21,069 bases of DNA, from assembly GCA_905214245.1 (NCBI GenBank), contig CAJMLO010000013.1, positions 1 through 21,069 of the forward strand. The letters run 5' to 3'. Numbering within the stretch: the first letter of the stretch is position 1; the number at the start of each line of letters is the position of its first letter. Below the pieces are notes generated by a model. It saw only the letters and a program-made list of their open reading frames with translations, searched no databases and was not told the origin of the DNA. A program made the translations under genes and the position numbers. Source of the DNA: an uncultured bacterium (GTDB lineage: Bacteria > Bacillota > Clostridia > TANB77 > CAG-508). This document shows positions 7,040-14,099 of this stretch, in pieces.

Positions 7040-7053
7040 CAAACAGATGTTTA
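7040..7053 (+). promoter_or_regulatory. Putative LexA (SOS) box of recA
   Basis: CAAACAGATGTTTA contains the palindrome AAAC-N4-GTTT and resembles the Gram-positive LexA site (CGAAC-N4-GTTCG type). It overlaps the predicted recA start of transcription, where a repressor would block it. It deviates from consensus at the outer G/C positions. Confidence 0.5.
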
Positions 7054-7071
7054 ATAATAGGAGGAAAAATT

Positions 7072-8124
7072 ATGAATAATCAAAACCCAGAAAAAATGAA
7101 AGCATTGGAGGCAGCTTTAGGTCAAATTGAAAAACAATTTGGTAAAGGATCTGTTATGAAACTTGGAGATGTTACCGCAATGGAAATTGAAGCGATACCA
7201 ACAGGAGCATTAAGCTTGGATATTGCTTTAGGTATTGGAGGAATTCCAAGAGGAAGAATAGTAGAGGTATATGGACCAGAATCTTCAGGAAAGACAACAC
7301 TTGCACTTCATATGATAGCAGAGGCACAAAAAATGGGTGGAGAGGCAGCGTTTATTGATGCAGAGCATGCATTAGATCCTGTATATGCAAAACATTTAGG
7401 AGTAGATATAGATAATCTTATCGTATCTCAACCAGATACTGGAGAGCAAGCTTTAGAGATTACAGAAGCATTAGTAAGAAGCGGAGCAATTGATGTAGTT
7501 GTTGTAGACTCTGTTGCAGCACTTGTTCCAAAAGCAGAAATAGATGGAGATATGGGAGATTCTCATATTGGTTTACAAGCAAGACTTATGTCACAAGCAT
7601 TAAGAAAACTTGCAGGTGTTATAAATAAATCTAAATGTGTTGTAATATTTATAAATCAATTAAGAGAAAAAGTTGGAGTTATGTTTGGAAATCCAGAAAC
7701 AACAGCTGGAGGTAGAGCTTTAAAATATTACGCATCTGTAAGATTAGATATAAGAAAAATAGAGAATATAAAACAAGATGGAGAAGTTGTTGGAAATAGA
7801 GCGAGAGTTAAAGTTGTTAAAAACAAAGTTGCTCCACCTTTCAGAGAAGCAGAATTTGATATAGTTTATGGTAAAGGTATATCAAAAGAAGGAAATATTC
7901 TTGATATAGCTGTAAATCTTGATATAGTTGATAAAAGCGGTTCATGGTTTAGTTATGATGGCGAAAGAATTGGACAAGGTAGAGAGAATGTTAAAAAATA
8001 TTTATCGGAAAATCCAGAGATAATGGATGAAATAGAAAAGAAAATAAGAGCTAAGTTTAATGAAGCATTTGAAAAAAGCTTAGGTGATGAAGAGCCAGAA
8101 GAGGATGAAAATAAAGATGAATAA
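7072..8124 (+). CDS. recA: Recombinase RecA
   Basis: ATP-dependent strand-exchange protein and LexA co-protease, 350 residues (typical). The Walker A motif GPESSGKT is at residues 68-75, followed by the conserved FIDAEHALDP, VVVVDSVAALVPKAEIDGDMGD (Walker B), SHIGLQARLMSQALRKL and INQLREKVGVMFGNPETTAGGRALKYY (loop L2) segments. The acidic C-terminus (GDEEPEEDENKDE) is the normal RecA tail. AGGAGG lies 7 bases before the ATG. It has its own promoter with a LexA-like box. recX overlaps its last 8 bases, so both are probably made from one message with translational coupling. Confidence 0.98.
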   Translation: MNNQNPEKMKALEAALGQIEKQFGKGSVMKLGDVTAMEIEAIPTGALSLDIALGIGGIPRGRIVEVYGPESSGKTTLALHMIAEAQKMGGEAAFIDAEHALDPVYAKHLGVDIDNLIVSQPDTGEQALEITEALVRSGAIDVVVVDSVAALVPKAEIDGDMGDSHIGLQARLMSQALRKLAGVINKSKCVVIFINQLREKVGVMFGNPETTAGGRALKYYASVRLDIRKIENIKQDGEVVGNRARVKVVKNKVAPPFREAEFDIVYGKGISKEGNILDIAVNLDIVDKSGSWFSYDGERIGQGRENVKKYLSENPEIMDEIEKKIRAKFNEAFEKSLGDEEPEEDENKDE

Positions 8125-8581
8125 TCTTGACTATGTTGAGGAATATGATAAGTTAAAGACAAAAGTTTTAAAATATATCATATATAAGAAAAGAACAGAA
8201 AAAGAAATAAGGCAGAAATTTTCTAAAACAATTGATGAGGATATTTTAGAAGATATAATTGATGAGTTAAAAGAAAATGGCTATATAGATGATTTAAATT
8301 ATATTGATAGAGCTGTTAATGAATTTGTTGCTTTAAAAAATCTATCTATTAGAGAAATAAAGTATAAATTATTTGCAAAAGGTTTGAGTAATGATATAAT
8401 AGATGAATACATTTCAAGTAATTTTGATGAACTTATGGAATACGAAATTAAATCTGCAAAAAACATTATTATAAAAAAACAATCCATGCAAGAGGATGAA
8501 GAAATAAAGCAGGGATTATTAAAAAAAGGATACATTGCTGAAAATGTAAAAGAAGCGTTTAATGAAGTAGAAAGGGATTAG
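8117..8581 (+). CDS. recX: Regulatory protein RecX
   Basis: Modulator of RecA filament activity, all-helical with tandem three-helix repeats. With the start at 8117 it has 154 residues, starting MNNLDYVEEYDKLKTK. Typical RecX patterns are RTEKEIRQKF, then DDLNYIDRAVNEF, SIREIKYKLFAKGLSNDIIDE and QGLLKKGYIAENVKEAF. An earlier in-frame ATG at 8084 lies well inside recA and is not supported; AGAAGAGGA at 8096-8104 precedes 8117 at reasonable spacing. The gene overlaps the recA stop by 8 bases, the common arrangement for this pair in Firmicutes. Confidence 0.9.
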   Translation: MNNLDYVEEYDKLKTKVLKYIIYKKRTEKEIRQKFSKTIDEDILEDIIDELKENGYIDDLNYIDRAVNEFVALKNLSIREIKYKLFAKGLSNDIIDEYISSNFDELMEYEIKSAKNIIIKKQSMQEDEEIKQGLLKKGYIAENVKEAFNEVERD

Positions 8582-8589
8582 GATAAACA

Positions 8590-9345
8590 ATGCAAAATAT
8601 GTTAACATTGGAGACAAATAAATATGCTATAAAAATAGATAACTTTGAAGGACCTTTAGATTTATTGTGTCATTTAATAGATAAAAATAAAATGAATATA
8701 TATGATATAAATTTATCAGAAATAACAGATCAATACATTGAATACATAAAAAGCATGGAAGCAATGAATCTAGAAGTTACAAGTGAATTCTTAATAATGG
8801 CATCTACTTTGTTATATTTGAAGTCTAAAAGTTTACTTCCAAAACAAGTAGAAGAGGAAAAAGAATTAACAGAAGAAGAACTTTTAAGACGAATTATTGA
8901 GTATAAAAAATACAAAGAAATTACGAAAAAAATGAAAGAATTTTATAGTCAAAGTGGAATGTGCTTGTCAAAAATGCCAGATGAAATAAAGCTTCCAAAG
9001 CAAAAGTTAGAAAGAAATTATGAATCAAGTGTTGTATATGAAGCATATAAAAATATAGTTGAGAAAAATAGTCAAAGATTAAATCAAAATGCTAAGAATA
9101 TAAACAAGATTGCAATTACAGAAACTTATACTGTAGGAGATAAAGTAAAAACAATGTTTAGAGAATTATTGCATCATAAAAAATTTGTATTTAATAATTT
9201 ATTTCCTAAACAAAAGTGCTCAAGACCTGAAATTGTTACAGCATTTACTGGACTACTTGAACTTTCAAGAAGAAGCAAGGTATTTACTAATCAGGAAGAA
9301 TTATTTGGCAATATAGAAGTGGAAAAAAGAAGAATACAAAGATAA
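8590..9345 (+). CDS. scpA: Segregation and condensation protein A
   Basis: Kleisin subunit of the SMC-ScpAB condensin that compacts and segregates the chromosome. 251 residues, normal length. The N-terminal kleisin segment IDNFEGPLDLLCHLIDKNKM (residues 16-35) and DINLSEITDQYIEYI are diagnostic; the middle KSKSLLP and the C-terminal winged-helix ending (EIVTAFTGLLELSRRSKVF) also fit. TAGGA from the recX stop region serves as ribosome site, 6 bases before the ATG, so it is likely cotranscribed with recA-recX. The partner gene scpB, which commonly follows scpA, is absent: the next gene is DUF2953 after a 140-base gap in which I see no scpB remnant. Confidence 0.95.
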   Translation: MQNMLTLETNKYAIKIDNFEGPLDLLCHLIDKNKMNIYDINLSEITDQYIEYIKSMEAMNLEVTSEFLIMASTLLYLKSKSLLPKQVEEEKELTEEELLRRIIEYKKYKEITKKMKEFYSQSGMCLSKMPDEIKLPKQKLERNYESSVVYEAYKNIVEKNSQRLNQNAKNINKIAITETYTVGDKVKTMFRELLHHKKFVFNNLFPKQKCSRPEIVTAFTGLLELSRRSKVFTNQEELFGNIEVEKRRIQR

Positions 9346-9485
9346 GACGGCTTCGAATTAATATACTTCAAAGAAAAATAGAGCTAAAGAAAACATAAAA
9401 ATTTTAAAAAAATCTTGAATAAAGCTGTTTAAAATGAGAAAAAATGGAAAAACTAATATCAAATAACTTCAAAAGGAGGTTATGT

Positions 9486-10127
9486 ATGGTATTAGTTTTT
9501 ATTTTGGGTATCATTATTATTTTAATAGCATTAATATCATTCTTGATAATCTCATCAAATCTGACAATAGAAATAAGCAAGTTAAATATAGGTAATATAG
9601 GAAAAGAAAAAACAACATTAAATGATAATTTTAAAATCATTTTTTCTTTAAAGTTATTTGGAATAATAACATGGTTAAAATTAAAATTTGACAAGAAAAA
9701 ACTAGAAAAAGTAAAATATAAAATTAAAATTGACAAAAATAAAATAAGTAAATTAGAAAAAGACATTAAATTAAAAGATATAAAGCAAATGAAATTGATA
9801 TATCCAAAACTTATTTATCTAAATCTTGAAGGAAGAATTGGATTTATAGATGTACTGGCCACAAGTTATATGGTTGCTATTTTATGTAGTGCAATATCAA
9901 TTTTGTTGCCACATATAACAAAAGTTGGAAAAGAAAATGAGTGCTATTATAAAATTGAGCCTTTATATTTAAATCATAATATATACGAAATTAAACTAAA
10001 TTGTATATTTGAGATAAAAATGGTACATATTATCAATATGATATATTATTTTATTAAGAAAAGGAGAGGAGAAAATCATGAACAGCGAACATCCGATAGA
10101 AGGGCTTATGGTTACAGCTATGAATAG
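9486..10127 (+). CDS. DUF2953 family membrane protein
   Basis: Protein of 213 residues with one N-terminal membrane helix (about residues 1-24), a strongly basic, lysine-rich middle part and an EGRIGFIDVLATSYMVAILC segment typical of DUF2953 proteins, which are often found between scpB and ytfJ in Clostridia. Function is unknown; the conserved neighbourhood points to sporulation or envelope. The ATG at 9486 is chosen because AAGGAGGT ends 5 bases before it; earlier in-frame starts lack a ribosome site. The last 50 bases overlap ytfJ in another frame, and the ytfJ ribosome site lies inside this gene. Confidence 0.75.
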   Translation: MVLVFILGIIIILIALISFLIISSNLTIEISKLNIGNIGKEKTTLNDNFKIIFSLKLFGIITWLKLKFDKKKLEKVKYKIKIDKNKISKLEKDIKLKDIKQMKLIYPKLIYLNLEGRIGFIDVLATSYMVAILCSAISILLPHITKVGKENECYYKIEPLYLNHNIYEIKLNCIFEIKMVHIINMIYYFIKKRRGENHEQRTSDRRAYGYSYE

Positions 10128-10701
10128 CATTCAAGATATGGTAGATGTAAATACTATTATAGGAGAGCCAATAGAAACAAGTAATAATGTTATAATTATA
10201 CCTATATCAAAGGTAGGATTTGGATTTGCAGCAGGAGGAAGTGAATTTAAGGGAGAAACAATTGACGAATACAGTAAGAGGGAAAAGGAAGAACAAGTAC
10301 AGTATAGACTTCCATTTGGAGGAGGTTCTGGAGCAGGAGTTAGCATATCTCCAGTTGCATTTTTAGTAGTTCAACCTAATAACGTAAAATTGCTTCCAAT
10401 ATGCCATTCATCTGCAATAGATAGACTACTTGATTATGTTCCGGATTTGATGGAAAAGACTAATAATTACCTAAATAAATCAATGCAAAATAAGAAAGAG
10501 GAAAAAAAGGAAGAAATGAAAAAAGCCGAAAGAGAAAGAAAAGATGCAAAAGAAACAATAGATAATTTAGCAGAAACAGTGCAAAATATAAACAAAATTC
10601 ATCCAAGGAGAAGCAGAATACAACGTCCTACACATGAACCATATGAATTTGAATATGATGAATCAGAAGATGAGACAGATGATGGAAATGATGAAATTTA
10701 A
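10078..10701 (+). CDS. ytfJ: Sporulation protein YtfJ (GerW family)
   Basis: The GerW/YtfJ family is needed for spore germination responses in Bacillus. The core, residues 1-140, is well conserved: HPIEGLMVTAMNSIQDMVDV, then GEPIETSNNVIIIPISKVGF, GFAAGGSEF (49-57), PFGGGSGAGVSISPVAFLVV and the DRLLDYVPDLMEK ending. Beyond that, a charged tail of about 65 residues (KKEEKKEEMKKAERERKDAK and onward, ending in an acidic YDESEDETDDGNDEI) makes the protein longer than B. subtilis YtfJ (about 150). The tail looks coiled-coil or disordered. AGGAGAGGAG just upstream gives a strong ribosome site. It overlaps DUF2953 by 50 bases. Confidence 0.92.
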   Translation: MNSEHPIEGLMVTAMNSIQDMVDVNTIIGEPIETSNNVIIIPISKVGFGFAAGGSEFKGETIDEYSKREKEEQVQYRLPFGGGSGAGVSISPVAFLVVQPNNVKLLPICHSSAIDRLLDYVPDLMEKTNNYLNKSMQNKKEEKKEEMKKAERERKDAKETIDNLAETVQNINKIHPRRSRIQRPTHEPYEFEYDESEDETDDGNDEI

Positions 10702-10758
10702 TGTATAATAAAAATACTTCCGAATATATTTGATAATATAAGTAGGGGGTATTTATTT

Positions 10759-12013
10759 ATGCAAAATAAAAAATATATAAAAATAATAAGCAGTGTATTG
10801 ATTGTGATAACAATATTTATGTTTTCTGTAGTGCTTGCAACAGATGAGACGGCATATGTTTGGTCAAATCAATCTAAACCAATAACAAAACAAGCAAATG
10901 CAGGCTTAAATACGACTGAAACTACTGCGAAAATTCAAAATGATTTGAAAATGGAATCTGGTGGAGCAATCTTAATTGAGCAACATACTGGTCAAGTTTT
11001 ATATGAACATAATATGCATGAAAAATTAAGACCGGCAAGTGTTACAAAGGTAATGAGTATCTTACTTATAATGGAAGCTGTTGATTCAGGAAAGATTGCA
11101 CTAACTGATAAAGTGCCATGCACAGAAGACGCTGCAGCAATGGGCGGCTCACAAATATGGCTTGATGTAAGAGAAGAGCTAACAGTTGACGAAATGCTTA
11201 AGGCGATTTGTGTTGTTTCTGCAAATGATTGCACTGTTGCAATGGCAAACTATTTATGTGGAAGCCAAGAAGCATTTGTTGCAAAAATGAATGGAAGAGC
11301 AAAAGAACTAGGAATGAATGATACAACATTTAAAAACTGTCATGGAATAGATGAAGATGGTCATGTCACATCTCCATATGATATAGCATTAATGTCAAGA
11401 GAACTACTTAATAACCATCCAAGCATTACAAAATATACAACAATTTGGATGGATAGCTTAAGAGATGGAAAATCATCACTTGTAAATACAAATAAATTAA
11501 TTAGAAATTATAAAGGAGCAACAGGATTAAAAACAGGTTCTACATCAGTTGCGTTATACAATTTATCCGCAAGTGCTACAAGAGATAATTTATCACTTAT
11601 TGCAGTAATAATGAAAGCACCAACAACAAAAATACGATTTGCTGAAGCACAAAAATTATTGGATTATGGATTTAGTAATTACGAATATAAGCAACTTGCT
11701 AAAAAAGGTGATGTACTAAAAAGTGTAGAGGTAACAAAAGGAGTGGAGGAAAATCTTAATTTGATTGTAAAAAATGATGTAGGAATTTTACTAAAAAAAG
11801 GGCAAGACAAGGATGTGGAACAAACGGTAGAACTAAATGAAAATATATCAGCACCGATACAAGAAGGACAGAAACTTGGAGAAATAGTATTTAAACTTGA
11901 ACGGAAAAGAAATAGGAAAGAGCGATATTGTATCTGACAGAACAATTGATAAAAAGACCTTTTCAAATATTTTAAGTTTTATTTATAAAAAATGGTTCTG
12001 TATGATGAGATAA
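10759..12013 (+). CDS. dacF: D-alanyl-D-alanine carboxypeptidase (DacF type), interrupted by a +1 frameshift at a CGG codon
   Basis: Penicillin-binding protein of the S11 family that removes the terminal D-Ala from peptidoglycan stems; DacF acts in the forespore in B. subtilis. A signal sequence (about residues 5-27) precedes the catalytic domain with S94-x-x-K97 (ASVTK), S154-A-N156 and K258-T-G260. Read in one frame, the protein stops at 11937 with an unusual basic tail (RKRNRKERYCI). If the C of the in-frame CGG (11902) is skipped, reading continues as GKEIGKSDIVSDRTIDKKTF and ends ILSFIYKKWFCMMR at 12013, a normal C-terminal domain and membrane-binding helix for this family, giving 417 residues. 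The break is therefore one extra base, not in a homopolymer. It may be programmed frameshifting, a mutation or an assembly error. A GGGGG ribosome site precedes the start. Confidence 0.88.
11899..11905 (+). other. +1 frameshift site in dacF (GAA CGG A)
   Basis: The zero frame reads AAA CTT GAA CGG AAA; the frame continuing the family sequence reads GGA AAA GAA from 11903. Skipping C11902 and decoding GGA as Gly joins the two. The same CGG-A arrangement marks the break in the tagO/wecA gene at 14976. Confidence 0.7.
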
Positions 12014-12071
12014 AGTATAGATATGTAAGATTTTTTTCTATAAAGTAAATGAAATGACAATTAAATTTTTC

Positions 12072-12098
12072 ATAGTGGAGCATATTGTGCTCCACTAT
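12072..12098. terminator. Hairpin between convergent dacF and vanW
   Basis: A perfect 11-bp stem (ATAGTGGAGCA at 12072-12082 with TGCTCCACTAT at 12088-12098) around a 5-base loop. It lies between convergent genes and probably stops transcription from both sides, although neither side has a good T run directly after the stem. Confidence 0.6.
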
Positions 12099-12124
12099 AA
12101 GTTGTATAGATTTAAGAGTAGCTT

Positions 12125-12769
12125 TTATGCTAATTTATTAATTTTTACATATACTTTTTTATTTTTTACATATGCATATAATTTAATATCAAAATTATTT
12201 GTGTTTTTGAATTTTAAATCAAGATAATCATATGCAATAGTTGCATCTTTTCCATCCTTTATATAAGCAACATCTCTATCATGTTCGTGTCTTTCTGTGA
12301 TTTTAAGACCTTTTACACCAAGTGCAGCATTGTAAACGGTGGTACTTACTTGACAGTTACCACCACCGATTGCTTTTATAATTTTGTTATCTTTTCCAAA
12401 TGCATCAGCAGGTTTATATCCATCTTTGGAAGTAGGTTTTCCAACTACATCGCAAAATGAAAATTCCTCATTTGCCTTTACAGTGGTATTGTTTATTCTT
12501 GAACATGTAATTTTTATGTTTGTTAGTCTGTTATCATCAGAAGTTTTGATAGGTGTAGAAAAGGTATATAATTCTGTTTCTACAACAGTAGGTTCTTTAA
12601 CTACATTTATATTTATATAGTTTTGATTTTCTGCAAGAGTTTTTGTTGCCTGATATCCACTTCCATTATCATTTGGAACATTTGACTCATTAAACCATTT
12701 AAATGCTAAAAATCCTAAAACAATAAGTATAATTAAAATAAGAATCCAAACTATCCAATTTTTTTTCAT
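12125..12769 (-). CDS. VanW family protein
   Basis: 214 residues: a single N-terminal membrane helix (about residues 5-24) and an extracytoplasmic VanW domain (about 65-210). Diagnostic features are RLTNIKITCSRINNTTVKAN followed by EEFSFCDVVGKPTSKDGYKPA, the conserved GGGNCQVSTTVYNAAL, and the R-HEHDRDVAYIKDGKDATIAY and DYLDLKFKN segments. VanW proteins occur in some vancomycin-resistance clusters but are mostly ordinary envelope proteins of unknown biochemistry in Clostridia; no van resistance genes are near, so resistance should not be inferred. It is the only gene on the minus strand. AAAGGAAT lies a few bases before the start. A long hairpin followed by a T-rich stretch lies in its upstream region on the same strand. 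Confidence 0.88.
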   Translation of the reverse strand: MKKNWIVWILILIILIVLGFLAFKWFNESNVPNDNGSGYQATKTLAENQNYININVVKEPTVVETELYTFSTPIKTSDDNRLTNIKITCSRINNTTVKANEEFSFCDVVGKPTSKDGYKPADAFGKDNKIIKAIGGGNCQVSTTVYNAALGVKGLKITERHEHDRDVAYIKDGKDATIAYDYLDLKFKNTNNFDIKLYAYVKNKKVYVKINKLA

Positions 12770-12846
12770 ATAAAATTCATTCCTTTCATATTTTCTAATA
12801 TTTTTTGCAAAATTTCAAAAAATATGTAAAAAAATAAAAAATATTA

Positions 12847-12884
12847 ATATGGTACCTTCTGGGACGGACTCAAAAGTACCATAT
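12847..12884. repeat. Long hairpin upstream of vanW, terminator-like on the minus strand
   Basis: ATATGGTAC (12847-12855) pairs with GTACCATAT (12876-12884). Inside, after a bulged C, TTCTGGG pairs with CTCAAAA with one mismatch and one G-T pair, leaving loop ACGGA. On the minus strand it is followed by TAATATTTTTTATTTTTTT, as in an intrinsic terminator or attenuator ahead of vanW. Confidence 0.6.
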
Positions 12885-12901
12885 AGATGGCTGAGACACC
12901 A

Positions 12902-12929
12902 TTGACAAATGTGAAAAATATAGTATAAT
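12902..12929 (+). promoter_or_regulatory. Sigma-A promoter of the 53-residue protein gene
   Basis: A perfect TTGACA (12902-12907) and a perfect TATAAT (12924-12929) are separated by 16 bases, followed by AAGGAG (12945-12950) and an ATG at 12958. Confidence 0.75.
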
Positions 12930-12957
12930 ATTGTTATGCGAGTGAAGGAGAAATAAT

Positions 12958-13119
12958 ATGGTAGCAAAGATTTGGAAAAAAGTATTATTATTTGTTTTAA
13001 TTATTGCATGTTTGTTTAATATTACAAACAAATTAGTTCATAAATCATCTTTAAAGCAAGAGCTTGAAAGCTCTGCACAATATGTAAAAGAACAACAATT
13101 AAAAAATGCTATGAAGTAA
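12958..13119 (+). CDS. Small single-pass membrane protein, unknown
   Basis: 53 residues: MVAKIWKKV, one membrane helix (LLFVLIIACLFNI, about residues 10-22), then a polar helical stretch (KQELESSAQYVKEQQLKNAM). The layout, a short cytoplasmic basic start followed by one helix and a possible coiled coil, recalls FtsL/DivIC-type septum proteins, but it is too short for that domain and I do not assign it. Support for it being real comes from the consensus promoter, the AAGGAG site 7 bases before the ATG and the hairpin directly after the stop. In-frame CGG is absent. Function unknown. Confidence 0.68.
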   Translation: MVAKIWKKVLLFVLIIACLFNITNKLVHKSSLKQELESSAQYVKEQQLKNAMK

Positions 13120-13120
13120 T

Positions 13121-13250
13121 GAACAAAGTGGCTTGGAGTTGCTCTTTGTTCTTGCTGATTTGAGTTCTTCACTAAAAGAAAAAAATCTCAAAGAAGATAG
13201 CAATTGTAGCATTTTAATATACTAGGAAACGAAAAAATTCCAGTATATTA
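13121..13250 (-). repeat. Intergenic three-hairpin repeat, copy 4 (reverse orientation)
   Basis: Read on the minus strand it has the same order as copies 2 and 3. The end hairpin is TAATATACT/AGTATATTA (arms 13215-13223 and 13242-13250) with inner GGAA/TTCC; then an ATGCTACAATTGC block, a middle hairpin with TTTGAG and CTCAAA arms, and a last stem whose outer arms GAACAAAG/CTTTGTTC (13121-13128 and 13144-13151) are perfect. It starts one base after the stop of the 53-residue protein gene, so its stem may also end that transcript, though the T run is poor. Confidence 0.75.
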
Positions 13251-13259
13251 AAATAAAGC

Positions 13260-13288
13260 TTGAAAAATGAAAAAATATGTGTTATGAT
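13260..13288 (+). promoter_or_regulatory. Putative sigma-A promoter of rpmE
   Basis: TTGAAA (13260-13265), a 17-base spacer and TATGAT (13283-13288), about 45 bases before the rpmE start. Confidence 0.6.
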
Positions 13289-13333
13289 AATATACAGTGT
13301 TTTTTATTATGTTAAGGGAGAGGTGAATACAAA

Positions 13334-13534
13334 ATGAAAGAAGGATTACATCCAAATTATACAGAAACAACAATTACTTGTGCATGTGGAAATGTTATGA
13401 AAGTTGGTTCAACAAAACAAGATATGAAAGTTGATGTTTGTTCAAAATGTCATCCATATTGGACAGGTAACTTAAAGAGAGAGACAACTGGTGGTAGAGC
13501 AGATAGATTTAAAAAGAAATATGGTATTGCATAG
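13334..13534 (+). CDS. rpmE: 50S ribosomal protein L31, zinc-binding form
   Basis: L31 of 66 residues, normal length, located on the large ribosomal subunit at the subunit bridge. It is the C+ (zinc) type: C16-x-C18 (TCACGN) and C36-x-x-C39 (VCSKCHP) form the metal site. Other family marks are MKEGLHPNY at the start and GNLKRETTGGRADRFKKKYG at the end. GGGAGAGGTG precedes the ATG. It is a single-gene unit with its own promoter and a terminator beginning 20 bases after the stop. Confidence 0.97.
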   Translation: MKEGLHPNYTETTITCACGNVMKVGSTKQDMKVDVCSKCHPYWTGNLKRETTGGRADRFKKKYGIA

Positions 13535-13554
13535 TTTATTGCAATTTGAAAATG

Positions 13555-13584
13555 AGGTAGCACTAAATGCTATCTTATTTTTTT
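13555..13584 (+). terminator. Intrinsic terminator of rpmE
   Basis: An 8-bp stem (AGGTAGCA at 13555-13562 with TGCTATCT at 13568-13575, one G-T pair), loop CTAAA, and then TATTTTTTT. Confidence 0.9.
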
Positions 13585-13634
13585 GTATAAAATTTTCTAA
13601 AAGATCCAACATATTCATAAAGGTGAATAATTTT

Positions 13635-13955
13635 ATGAAAAATAATATAAAAGGATACAAGAAAAAAGATGAGACAGTTTTTTTATTAAAACTTCTTAAT
13701 GAAAAGATTGATAATATTACTGATGCAATGATAAAAAATCATATACTTGATATATCTGAGATACTTGGAGATAGAAGAATGTTATTTTTTAGAAGCCTTG
13801 GTTCAGGCATTGCAAAGGGTGTTGGAATAGGCATTGGAGTTACTGTAATTACAGCTATTTTGATTATTATTTTGCAAAAAATTGTAACTCTTAATATTCC
13901 GATTATTGGAGAGTATATTGCAGATATAGTTGATATTGTAGAAAAGAGTAGATAA
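13635..13955 (+). CDS. Small membrane protein, DUF5665-like
   Basis: Starting at the ATG at 13635, which has AAAGGTGA 6 bases before it, the protein has 106 residues. The first half is polar and helical (DETVFLLKLLNEKIDNITDA). It is followed by RRMLFFRSLGSGIAKGVGIG and a hydrophobic helix (GVTVITAILIIILQKIV, about residues 69-85), then IPIIGEYIADIVDIV. The GIAKGVGIGIGVTVITAILI pattern fits the DUF5665 proteins of Clostridia and Bacilli, of unknown function. The reading frame extends further upstream across the rpmE terminator but has no ribosome site there. No clear promoter of its own was found. Confidence 0.72.
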   Translation: MKNNIKGYKKKDETVFLLKLLNEKIDNITDAMIKNHILDISEILGDRRMLFFRSLGSGIAKGVGIGIGVTVITAILIIILQKIVTLNIPIIGEYIADIVDIVEKSR

Positions 13956-14039
13956 AGGAAATATTATATCGTTGACTTTAGGATAAATCTTAAAACTATT
14001 AATCTTAAACAAAAAAATGCTGAAAAATGCGAAAAAAAG

Positions 14040-14068
14040 TTTACTATATTTTGATATAATGATATAAT
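14040..14068 (+). promoter_or_regulatory. Sigma-A promoter of the rpiA-queH gene run
   Basis: TTTACT (14040-14045), a 17-base spacer and a perfect TATAAT (14063-14068), about 30 bases before the start of rpiA. An overlapping GATATAAT at 14053-14060 could be an alternative -10. Confidence 0.65.
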
Positions 14069-14099
14069 GCAGTAAAACCTTTAGGAGGAGGAAAAATAG

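Noticed and set aside
9404..9766. Minus-strand reading frame of 120 codons opposite DUF2953
   Set aside because: Rich in Ser, Phe, Ile and Asn as expected from the complement of Lys/Glu-rich coding sequence; no ribosome site and no family resemblance.
11679..11966. Minus-strand reading frame opposite the end of dacF
   Set aside because: Low-complexity Ser/Phe composition typical of antisense shadows; the + strand holds clear conserved sequence in two frames here.
12125..12769. Vancomycin resistance locus suggested by VanW
   Set aside because: No ligase, dehydrogenase, dipeptidase or two-component genes nearby; VanW-domain proteins are common in Clostridia without resistance.
12849..12905. 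An 18-codon reading frame across the hairpin (MVPSGTDSKVPYRWLRHH)
   Set aside because: No ribosome site; it overlaps a strong hairpin and the -35 of the downstream promoter, so it is better explained as structure.
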